DNA from: an uncultured Bacteroidota bacterium
GTDB lineage: Bacteria; Bacteroidota; Bacteroidia; NS11-12g; UBA9320
Direction: 5' to 3'
NCBI GenBank assembly: GCA_913043145.1
Contig: CAJWLP010000016.1
Coordinates: forward strand, 1-33,006
Length of the DNA stretch: 33,006 nt
A program made the position numbers and the translations under genes. The notes beneath the pieces are model-generated. The model was not told where the DNA came from and did not search any database. It saw only the letters and a list, made by a program, of their open reading frames with translations. Positions 26,071 through 33,006 of this stretch are shown here, in pieces (position 1 is the first letter of the stretch; every line of letters starts with the position of its first letter).

Positions 26071-28137
26071 TTACAATATGGATCGATAAGAAGCTATTAG
26101 TAAAGCTCCTAAATTTTTGTGTGGTGGTATGTAGTCCTGAAATCGTTTATGAGCAATAGATCCTTTTATAAAACTCTTATTTAAATTAGTCCATAGTTTT
26201 TGCCAATTTAAATCCTCCCCTTTTCTTATGGTTTCATTGAGAGTATAACATAAGCGATCATTCACTAAAAGTGTACCTATCTGTTTACTACTGATAATTT
26301 GAGCATCTGGTGAGTATTTTAATACCTGAGAAATAATGTTGTACCCTCCGCAAGAGCCTAAGAAAACAACTTCTGCAGACGGAGTTAAACTCTCTATTGC
26401 AGCATCAACAAAATATGAATGCCCTCGATGAACTACGATGTCTGGCCATCTGTTTTGAGACATAAATAAATTATTTATAGCACTTTGCCCAGCATACTCC
26501 GTAGATGGTTTATTTGCATATATTTCGATTTTTTTACCTTCAACACTTTTTATTATAACATAGGTTTGATGGTCTTCAATTGTCCAGTTGGGTTTATTAA
26601 ATGTAGTCAAAAAATGAGTAAAAGAAGTCCTTCCATCCTCATCGTCAAAAAAGAAATGTTGTTGTACATTTTTATTTCCTTTAAAAATACGATCAAGACT
26701 TAAAATTTCTAATTCCTTTCTCTGTCTGTTAATTGTTTCATCCATTAAAGAAGCATCACCAATATTACAAACACTTAAAATTGACCCATATAGCTTTTGA
26801 ACATCCGAATATTCTACTTTACTGTAGTAACTTAAAATGGATTGTTCGAATAATAATTTAGTTGGCACTGATTTTATACTTCCATAAGTGTCAACTAGAG
26901 TTACTGCACTGTTCAAATTATCATTTGCATGTTCAATTCCTTGAACGAGTCTATCAAATAATTTTTGTTTCTCAAATTCACCCATTTTTGAGATAAAATC
27001 GTCTAACATATTATATCCAGCACACATTTTTATAAATGTCCTGAACTTATTAAATTTTAGTGAAAACATAAATTCATAATTACTTTCAAAAGTGATTTTA
27101 TTCACTAGACGATTGTACATCCCAAGAAATGTAGAAGTATATATTTCTTCTTCACTATATACAATGAGCGTGTATATTTCATTTGAATTTAAATTTTCAA
27201 GTATTCTGAAACGAATAATATCATTTTCTTCATGCAAATCATTGATGATATTGACCTTTTTTAAACATTGGTACTTAAGTGCCTCATTACAGGAATGAGA
27301 GCCATATTTAACACCGTTTGATTGCATTTGAATTAAGTATTTGAAAAGAGACTTGTCCGTTTTCGAAATTTGATGTGCTTCACTAATAGATAACCTATTT
27401 GATATAATATCATTGAGTAGAATATATGCTCTTGATATTGGCCCTACTTCCTCATAAATATCATACATAACTTGAGTAGTTTGATTTTTACTCTCTTTAA
27501 TTTGCTTGTGAATTGAATTCCAGCTATGTAAATAGGTCTTAATTTTCATCGGTGCAATCATCGCAGCTTCATCTAATATGTAATTACTGTATGCTTTATG
27601 TTTAAATTGCTTGTAATTTTCCAATACTTTAGAGGGTTCGACGTGAACTGCTTCTAATAAAAATGATTGACTGATATTGTAATTAATGAAGAATGGGATA
27701 CAATCTAATGATATTAAAACATTACTATTCAATATATTTTTCAGACGACGTGTATCCTTTATTTCTTGTATCTTCAAAACAAGTTCAAAACTTGGGCTAA
27801 ACTGAGTATATAAGTGAATATTTCTAGTACCGACACTGTTTAGACTATTCTCAATAGTCTTGAGTTGATTTATTTTTTGGTCAATTGACAATGAAAAATC
27901 TTGGGCAATATTAACTACTATATCTCGAGATAATTCAAGATATACATAAGTTGCCTGCTTTGATTGAATATCGCTTTTTAAGGTAACTGATCCATCTATC
28001 TTTTTGTCTAATTGATCTATTCTTTGCTGTTCATTTTTTATAGACTTGATTAATTCATTAACTTGATCACTCGCCAAGGATGAATAACTTATAAAAAGTA
28101 AAACATAAATCGAAAAATAGTAAAAATATTTAGTCAT
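26071..28137 (-). CDS. Large secreted protein of unknown function with clan-CD-peptidase-like His/Cys motif
   Basis: A 688-aa exported protein that I do not recognise as a named family. MTKYFYYFSIYVLLFISYSSLAS is a signal peptide without a lipobox. Residues about 24-490 are mostly helical, with a possible short coiled coil at 25-50. The last ~190 residues look like a compact alpha/beta domain: DIVVHRGHSYF (His570, His573), then 23-26 residues on AEVVFLGSCGGYN (Cys596), then IISSKQIG and a conserved-looking YIPPHKNLGALLI end. A hydrophobic strand ending in His-x-Gly-His, followed by a strand ending in Ser-Cys-Gly-Gly, resembles clan CD cysteine peptidases (caspase, gingipain, CHAT), but the spacing is shorter than usual. 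The ATG overlaps the rlmB-type stop by 8 bases. Confidence 0.75.
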   Translation of the reverse strand: MTKYFYYFSIYVLLFISYSSLASDQVNELIKSIKNEQQRIDQLDKKIDGSVTLKSDIQSKQATYVYLELSRDIVVNIAQDFSLSIDQKINQLKTIENSLNSVGTRNIHLYTQFSPSFELVLKIQEIKDTRRLKNILNSNVLISLDCIPFFINYNISQSFLLEAVHVEPSKVLENYKQFKHKAYSNYILDEAAMIAPMKIKTYLHSWNSIHKQIKESKNQTTQVMYDIYEEVGPISRAYILLNDIISNRLSISEAHQISKTDKSLFKYLIQMQSNGVKYGSHSCNEALKYQCLKKVNIINDLHEENDIIRFRILENLNSNEIYTLIVYSEEEIYTSTFLGMYNRLVNKITFESNYEFMFSLKFNKFRTFIKMCAGYNMLDDFISKMGEFEKQKLFDRLVQGIEHANDNLNSAVTLVDTYGSIKSVPTKLLFEQSILSYYSKVEYSDVQKLYGSILSVCNIGDASLMDETINRQRKELEILSLDRIFKGNKNVQQHFFFDDEDGRTSFTHFLTTFNKPNWTIEDHQTYVIIKSVEGKKIEIYANKPSTEYAGQSAINNLFMSQNRWPDIVVHRGHSYFVDAAIESLTPSAEVVFLGSCGGYNIISQVLKYSPDAQIISSKQIGTLLVNDRLCYTLNETIRKGEDLNWQKLWTNLNKSFIKGSIAHKRFQDYIPPHKNLGALLIASYRSIL

Positions 28138-28657
28138 TGATTTTATTAAATATCTCCCATAGCGTTATCCCTGTTGATACTGATACATTAAAAGAATGCT
28201 TAACTCCAAACTGTGGAATTTCAATAATCTGATCACACCACTCAAATAAAGATTCGTCAACACCATCCACCTCATTTCCAACGATTAATGCAATTGTTTT
28301 ATTCTTTGGTAAATCAACCTTTCTTAAAGGTATACTATCCATTGCTTGTTCTAAAGCACAAATATGACAATCATTTAGCTTTGATAGTGCATCTTTAGTT
28401 GTTTTATAATAGCACCATTCAACAGATTCATCAGCACCAAGAGCTGTTTTACGGATATCTCTATGAGGTGGTCTTGCTGTTATGCCGCATAAGTAGATTT
28501 TTTTTACTCTAAAAGCATCAGATGTACGAAATATGGCACCGACATTATGCATTGATCGAATATTATCTAAAACCAATATAATTGGAGTTTTGGAAACTTT
28601 CCTATATTTTTCAACACTCAATCTATTGAGGTCCTTGTTTTTTAACTTGCGAGTCAA
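28130..28657 (-). CDS. TrmH/RlmB-type (SpoU) RNA 2'-O-methyltransferase
   Basis: A 175-aa SPOUT-class methyltransferase that would transfer methyl from S-adenosylmethionine to a ribose 2'-OH of tRNA or rRNA. Motif 1 is ILVLDNIRSMHNVGAIFRT (catalytic Asn/Arg region, about 27-45), motif 2 ALIVGNEVDGVDE, and motif 3 IEIPQFGVKHSFNVSVS with the knot and cofactor site. It lacks the N-terminal RNA-binding domain of RlmB. The start must be TTG at 28657 (or the adjacent ATT), because homologues carry the RKLKNKDLNR segment. It stands 15 bases from the divergent mutS start and heads the operon running to the glycosyltransferases. Confidence 0.9.
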   Translation of the reverse strand: MTRKLKNKDLNRLSVEKYRKVSKTPIILVLDNIRSMHNVGAIFRTSDAFRVKKIYLCGITARPPHRDIRKTALGADESVEWCYYKTTKDALSKLNDCHICALEQAMDSIPLRKVDLPKNKTIALIVGNEVDGVDESLFEWCDQIIEIPQFGVKHSFNVSVSTGITLWEIFNKIND

Positions 28658-28665
28658 AATATTTT
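28656..28665. promoter_or_regulatory. Palindrome at the divergent rlmB-type/mutS start region
   Basis: AAAATATTTT is a perfect palindrome covering part of the 15-bp gap and the first bases of the methyltransferase gene. Weak -7-like sequences point both ways: TATTTTAA (28660-28667) toward mutS and TAGTTTAA on the minus strand toward the methyltransferase gene. Any promoters must overlap each other or the opposite coding region. Confidence 0.3.
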
Positions 28666-28672
28666 AAACTAA

Positions 28673-31279
28673 TTGAGTACGAAGATAAAACACCAAAAAG
28701 AAACTCCTCTAATGAAGCAATTTCGTGAGATAAAAGCTTCATATCCTGATACATTGTTATTATTCAGAGTTGGTGATTTTTATGAATTGTTCGGTGATGA
28801 TGCTGTAATAGCATCAAAAATATTAGATATTGTCCAAACTCATCGAAAAAATGGAGCTGCTGGTAAGGTCGAACTTGCAGGCTTCCCCTATCATTCTCTA
28901 GATAGCTACCTGCCAAAATTAGTTCGTGCTGGTCAACGTGTAGCCGTATGTGAGCAGCTTGAAGACCCCAAAAACGCTAAAGGAATTGTTAAAAGAGGAG
29001 TTAAGGAATTGGTAACACCGGGTGTTTCTGCTAACGATAAAACCTTGGACAGTAAAAGTAATAACTTCTTAGCATCAATCTATGAGTTAAAAAATAGCTT
29101 TGGAGTTGCACTTACAGATTTAAGTACTGGTGAGTTTTTAGTTGCACAAGGAAACCAAACTTATATTGAAAAATTAATTAAATCAATAAAACCTACCGAA
29201 ACAATCATTAGTAAAAATTATCGAAAGAAATTTACTTCTTTATTCGGAGATGAATTTTACACTTATCCTATTGATCCTTGGTTTTTTGACGAAGAATATT
29301 CCAAAGAACAATTATTTAAACATTTTAAGACAGAAACTTTAAAAGGATTTGGAATCAGTCACATGGATGAGTCAATCGTTGCTGCTGGTGCAATTATTCA
29401 CTATTTAAACCAAAATCATCATATTGATTTAGAGCACATTAACAGTGTTAAAAGGATTGATGAACAAGAATTTGTATGGATAGATTCATTTACATTAAAA
29501 AATCTAGAAATAATTGAGAGTAATCATCCTAATGGGATAGCTCTTCTAGAAATAATTGACCAAACTTTAAGTCCTATGGGTAGCAGACTTATGAGAAACT
29601 GGTTATTATTTCCATTACTTGATTTAAATCAAATCAGTTATAGACAAGAAGCTATCGAATATATACTTTCAGACGATAGTTTTCATAACAACTTAAACTC
29701 GGAAATAACAAAAATTGGTGATTTAGAAAGAATCATAGGTAAAGTTGCTTTAAGAAGAATTAATCCTAGAGAATTACTCCAATTGTCTTCTGCATTAAAA
29801 TCGATACAAAAAATTCAAAATGAGTGTCAATCAATTAATCATCAATCGATTCAACGGTTTTCAAATACTCTGAATGAAAATAAAGAAATCATTAAACTTA
29901 TTGATTCACATATATCTACAGATGCTCCAGTCATACCTAGTAAGGGTGGAATTTTTAATTCAGGAGTTAATGAGGAGTTAGATGAATATTTATCCATTTC
30001 AAAAAACAGTAAGGATCATCTCATCGGCATTAAGAATAGAGAAAGTGAATTAACAGGAATATCAAGCTTGAAATTAGCTTTTAATAATGTATTTGGGTAT
30101 TATTTAGAAGTAACAAACACACATAAAGATAAAGTTCCTGAACATTGGATTCGAAAGCAAACTCTAGTAAACGCAGAACGCTATATAACACCCGAACTTA
30201 AAGAATTTGAAGAGAAAATTTTACTTGCAGAAAGTAAAATTACTGAAATTGAGACTCAACTGTTTAGCGAATTTGTAAATCGTTTAATCGTTTATGTTAC
30301 AGTTATCCAGTCAGATGCTCGTCTTGTAGCTGAGATTGATTGCTTGAATAGTTTAGCTCATGTTGCCAAAAAGAATAATTATTCAAAACCATCAGTAACA
30401 AAAGACTTCCATATTGCGATAAAAGATGGAAGACATCCTGTGATTGAAAAACAGTTGCCACTGGGTGAAGATTACATTCCTAATGATATATATATAAATC
30501 AAGACGATCAACAAATAATAATTTTGACTGGCCCTAATATGAGTGGTAAATCAGCATTATTAAGGCAAACAGCTTTAATTGTTGTACTATCTCAAATTGG
30601 CTCATATGTGCCAGCCAGACATGCAGAGATTGGGTTAGTAGACAAAGTATATACTCGTGTAGGTGCATCTGATAATATATCGCAGGGTGAGTCAACATTT
30701 ATGGTTGAAATGGTAGAGACAGCCTCAATCTTAAATAATCTATCTGATCGAAGCTTAGTTATTCTTGACGAAATTGGTAGAGGAACGAGTACTTACGACG
30801 GTGTCAGTTTAGCTTGGAGTATAGTAGAGTTCATGAACAACATTGAATATAAACCTAAAACACTATTTGCTACACACTATCATGAATTAAATCAACTTGA
30901 AAACTTAAATAATGGCATTGTCAATTATCATATAAGTACTGAAGAGAAAAAAAATAAAGTAATATTCCTCAGAAAAATAAAAAAAGGTGGTAGTGAAAAC
31001 AGTTTTGGAATTCATGTAGCTCGCATGGCTGGAATTCCTAAACCAGTTGTAAAAAGAGCAAATCAAATCTTAATTCAGTTAGAAAAAGATAGAGTAAACG
31101 TAAACACTAAGGGTTTGAGTAAAAAAACTTCACCCAATATTCAGATGAACCTATTTCAACTTAATGACCCTAAAACGACACAAATAATAAATCTATTAAA
31201 CAACATAGATGTTAATACTTTAACACCTGTAGAATCATTAATGAAATTAAATGAGATTAAACAATTGCTCGAGAATTAG
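28673..31279 (+). CDS. mutS: DNA mismatch repair protein MutS
   Basis: An 868-aa protein of normal MutS1 length. Domain I has LFRVGDFYELFGDDA, with the Phe-x-Glu mismatch-reading motif. The connector, lever and clamp domains follow (about 130-560). The ATPase domain has Walker A GPNMSGKSALLRQ (about 621-633), Walker B LVILDEIGRGTSTYDG and FATHYHEL. It recognises mispairs and starts strand-directed repair with MutL, not in this window. The start is TTG at 28673: an in-frame stop lies just upstream, and homologues carry the KETPLMKQF segment that begins before the first ATG (28712). The end overlaps the subtilase gene by 29 bases. Confidence 0.96.
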   Translation: MSTKIKHQKETPLMKQFREIKASYPDTLLLFRVGDFYELFGDDAVIASKILDIVQTHRKNGAAGKVELAGFPYHSLDSYLPKLVRAGQRVAVCEQLEDPKNAKGIVKRGVKELVTPGVSANDKTLDSKSNNFLASIYELKNSFGVALTDLSTGEFLVAQGNQTYIEKLIKSIKPTETIISKNYRKKFTSLFGDEFYTYPIDPWFFDEEYSKEQLFKHFKTETLKGFGISHMDESIVAAGAIIHYLNQNHHIDLEHINSVKRIDEQEFVWIDSFTLKNLEIIESNHPNGIALLEIIDQTLSPMGSRLMRNWLLFPLLDLNQISYRQEAIEYILSDDSFHNNLNSEITKIGDLERIIGKVALRRINPRELLQLSSALKSIQKIQNECQSINHQSIQRFSNTLNENKEIIKLIDSHISTDAPVIPSKGGIFNSGVNEELDEYLSISKNSKDHLIGIKNRESELTGISSLKLAFNNVFGYYLEVTNTHKDKVPEHWIRKQTLVNAERYITPELKEFEEKILLAESKITEIETQLFSEFVNRLIVYVTVIQSDARLVAEIDCLNSLAHVAKKNNYSKPSVTKDFHIAIKDGRHPVIEKQLPLGEDYIPNDIYINQDDQQIIILTGPNMSGKSALLRQTALIVVLSQIGSYVPARHAEIGLVDKVYTRVGASDNISQGESTFMVEMVETASILNNLSDRSLVILDEIGRGTSTYDGVSLAWSIVEFMNNIEYKPKTLFATHYHELNQLENLNNGIVNYHISTEEKKNKVIFLRKIKKGGSENSFGIHVARMAGIPKPVVKRANQILIQLEKDRVNVNTKGLSKKTSPNIQMNLFQLNDPKTTQIINLLNNIDVNTLTPVESLMKLNEIKQLLEN

Positions 31280-32759
31280 CTTACTAATAATATTTTGCTT
31301 TGTGTTTGGTATTTCAAAATCTCAAAACAGCTGGGTTTATTTTGATAGTAAATGTTCTAAAGCAGAAGACTTTTTTAAGGCTAGTGTATGTAAAGAATTT
31401 ATAGATCAATTTAAAAGCGATGGTATCCCTATAATTGGTCAAAGTAAATGGCTTAATGCAGTATGCATATCTAATAAATTCATAAATCGAGCGAAGTCTT
31501 ATTCATTTGTATCACAAATTATTTCAATGGGTCAATATGACCATCAAAATAATTCTATTCATGAAAATTATAATTATGGACAAAGTGATTGGCAGTTGGA
31601 TATGATTAATCTCACAAACTATCATAAACAGGGCAATACGGGGAAAGACATTACAATTGCACTTTTTGATGGTGGATTTTGGAAAGTGGATAGTTTACCC
31701 ATTTTTGATTCGCTATGGTCTAATAATCAAATTATTGCAACTAAGGATTTTGTAAGTAATGGTTCTATGAAATTTGATCAAAGTACCCATGGCATGCAGG
31801 TTTTAGCTTTGGCTGGAATAAATTACCCAGATAGCATGATGGGTGCCGCACCAAAGGCAAATTTTGTACTCGCTCGAACTGAAAACACATCTAGTGAAAC
31901 ACATCTTGAGGAACTAAATTGGGTAAATGCCTTTGAATGGGCAGATTCAATTGGTGTTGATATTATTCATTCCAGTTTGGGATATTCTCTTTTTGATACA
32001 CTACAAGGTGATTATACTTATAAAGATATGGATGGAAAAAGTACAATAATCACTATTGCGGCTCAAATGGCTGTTGATCGTGGCATATTTGTGACAAATA
32101 GTGCTGGAAATTCAGGTAATAAGCCTTGGTATTACATTACTGCCCCATGTGATGGAAAAGATGTATTGTGTGTTGGTGCTGTTGATAGCTTTCGTCAAAT
32201 AACTTCATTTTCAAGTAGAGGCCCATCATCAGACGGAAGAATAAAACCAGAGGTTTGTGCTATGGGACGGAAAAATACAATACCTGATTCCAAAGGTATT
32301 TTGATAACAGGAAGTGGTACATCATTCTCAGGCCCATTAATTGCTGGAATGGTAGCTTGTCTCAAATCTAAACATTCTGAACAACCAAATTATCAGATTT
32401 TCAATGCAATTATTGAGAGTTGTCATCAATATGAAACCCCTGATTTTGAGTATGGTTATGGTATTCCTGATGTTTTAATTGCCGACAGTATTTTAAACAG
32501 TTTACCATCTGCTAGTGTTAAGAAAACGTCAAAATTAGATGCTACTGTAAGTCCTAATCCAACTAGTAATACTCTGCAAATTCGAACGGAACCACAGTCC
32601 ATTTATTACCTGACAAATAATCACGGAAAACTAATCAAAAACGGTAAACTGTCTAATTGGATAAATTTCATAGATGTATATGATTTAATTGAAGGAATTT
32701 ATTACCTAGAAATTAAAAATGGAAATAAAAATATTACTAAGAAAATTATAATCAATTAA
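31251..32759 (+). CDS. Subtilisin-like (S8) serine protease with T9SS C-terminal sorting domain
   Basis: A 502-aa secreted protease. After a signal peptide (about 8-25, ending near ISKSQ) and a pro-region (about 26-110), the S8 domain shows the full triad: Asp140 in IALFDGGF, His180 in STHGMQV and Ser358 in GSGTSFSGP, with oxyanion Asn287 in NSAGN. From about 430 a ~70-residue sorting domain follows (VSPNPTSNTLQIR ... LIEGIYYLEIKNG ... ending KKIIIN). This matches the type A signal used for type IX secretion, after which it is cleaved and the cargo is surface-linked or released. The ATG lies 29 bases inside mutS; no other start keeps the signal peptide. Confidence 0.93.
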   Translation: MRLNNCSRISLLIIFCFVFGISKSQNSWVYFDSKCSKAEDFFKASVCKEFIDQFKSDGIPIIGQSKWLNAVCISNKFINRAKSYSFVSQIISMGQYDHQNNSIHENYNYGQSDWQLDMINLTNYHKQGNTGKDITIALFDGGFWKVDSLPIFDSLWSNNQIIATKDFVSNGSMKFDQSTHGMQVLALAGINYPDSMMGAAPKANFVLARTENTSSETHLEELNWVNAFEWADSIGVDIIHSSLGYSLFDTLQGDYTYKDMDGKSTIITIAAQMAVDRGIFVTNSAGNSGNKPWYYITAPCDGKDVLCVGAVDSFRQITSFSSRGPSSDGRIKPEVCAMGRKNTIPDSKGILITGSGTSFSGPLIAGMVACLKSKHSEQPNYQIFNAIIESCHQYETPDFEYGYGIPDVLIADSILNSLPSASVKKTSKLDATVSPNPTSNTLQIRTEPQSIYYLTNNHGKLIKNGKLSNWINFIDVYDLIEGIYYLEIKNGNKNITKKIIIN

Positions 32760-32792
32760 TAACATCATCATGATTATTTAATATTCATTTAA

Positions 32793-32800
32793 TTAATTTG
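32793..32800 (+). promoter_or_regulatory. Possible promoter -7 box of the MIP channel gene
   Basis: TTAATTTG, one mismatch from TAnnTTTG, 7 bases before the ATG at 32808. No clear -33 TTG. Confidence 0.3.
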
Positions 32801-32807
32801 TTTTATA

Positions 32808-33006
32808 ATGAAAAAATATTTTGCTGAGTTTGCTGGCACCTTTTTACTTGTCTTTATGGGAGTTTGGAGTATTGAATATAGCAATGTCAATTTATCTGAA
32901 AATTTCCAGGCCTCTCTTTGCTTGATTACTGTTATTTTTGGATTAGCTGTTACACTTGCCATATTAATGTTTGGAAATAGTTCAGGTGCACATATAAACC
33001 CAGCTG
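32808..33006 (+). CDS. MIP family channel (aquaporin/glycerol facilitator), N-terminal part
   Basis: The first 66 codons of an open frame running off the window end. MKKYFAEFAGTFLLVFMGVW is the typical first helix of MIP channels (the AEFxGTxxL signature). A second hydrophobic helix follows, and then SGAHINPA, the first half-helix with the NPA motif that lines the water or glycerol pore. Only this much is present, so aquaporin and glycerol-facilitator types cannot be told apart. It follows the subtilase by 48 bp and may have its own promoter. Confidence 0.88.
   Translation, partial: MKKYFAEFAGTFLLVFMGVWSIEYSNVNLSENFQASLCLITVIFGLAVTLAILMFGNSSGAHINPA

Overview
This is about 33 kb of low-GC, very tightly packed chromosome. 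It carries 30 protein-coding genes, two of them cut by the window edges, on both strands. I see no tRNA, rRNA, CRISPR array, insertion sequence or prophage. The organism is almost certainly a member of the Bacteroidota. The reasons are the promoter -7 box TAnnTTTG before many genes, the lack of Shine-Dalgarno sequences, a subtilase ending in a type IX secretion (T9SS) sorting domain, a TPR/PD40/OmpA lipoprotein built like PorE, and Bacteroidota-type families (DUF1573, DUF3127, DUF4837, probably DUF6495). The compactness suggests a streamlined, perhaps marine lineage; I would not name an order.

Layout. 1-1913 (+): end of the dipeptidase pepD, a TerC-family membrane protein and an unknown lipoprotein. 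1910-4888: a DUF6495-like protein (-), a SlyD-type FKBP (+), and queG-ruvB (-). 4998-7547 (+): a two-domain DUF1573 protein and a DegP/DegQ-type protease. 7549-9135 (-): peptide chain release factor 3. 9388-12734 (+): a cyclophilin lipoprotein, an alpha/beta hydrolase, an HI0933-type flavoprotein and a DUF3127 OB-fold protein. 12736-13356 (-): a rhomboid protease. 13425-15831 (+): a YfcE-type phosphoesterase with an ATT start, overlapping the PorE-like lipoprotein. 15818-18702 (-): a lytic transglycosylase with LysM, a DUF4837 lipoprotein and purN. 18821-20044 (+): an alanine-dehydrogenase-like enzyme. 20052-28657 (-): an operon-like run of rlmB-type methyltransferase, a 688-aa unknown secreted protein, short RecQ and two glycosyltransferases, followed by yidC on its own promoter. 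28673-33006 (+): mutS overlapping a T9SS-exported subtilase, then a MIP channel cut by the end.

Most genes are housekeeping: DNA repair and recombination (ruvB, recQ, mutS), RNA modification and translation (queG, rlmB, prfC), and envelope biogenesis and quality control (yidC, Deg protease, rhomboid, transglycosylase, PPIases). Points worth a second look are: (i) the 688-aa secreted protein with a conserved-looking His...Cys pair (HRGHS...GSCGG) resembling a clan CD (caspase/gingipain-like) site; (ii) repeated -7 boxes only 5-11 nt before start codons, implying leaderless or nearly leaderless mRNAs; (iii) an ATT initiation codon and 9 non-ATG starts among 29 visible starts; (iv) an alanine-dehydrogenase-like enzyme with Gln where the catalytic His is expected; (v) a divergent rlmB/mutS pair separated by only 15 bp. 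No stretch longer than 300 bp lacks a gene; the longest gap is 9136-9387.
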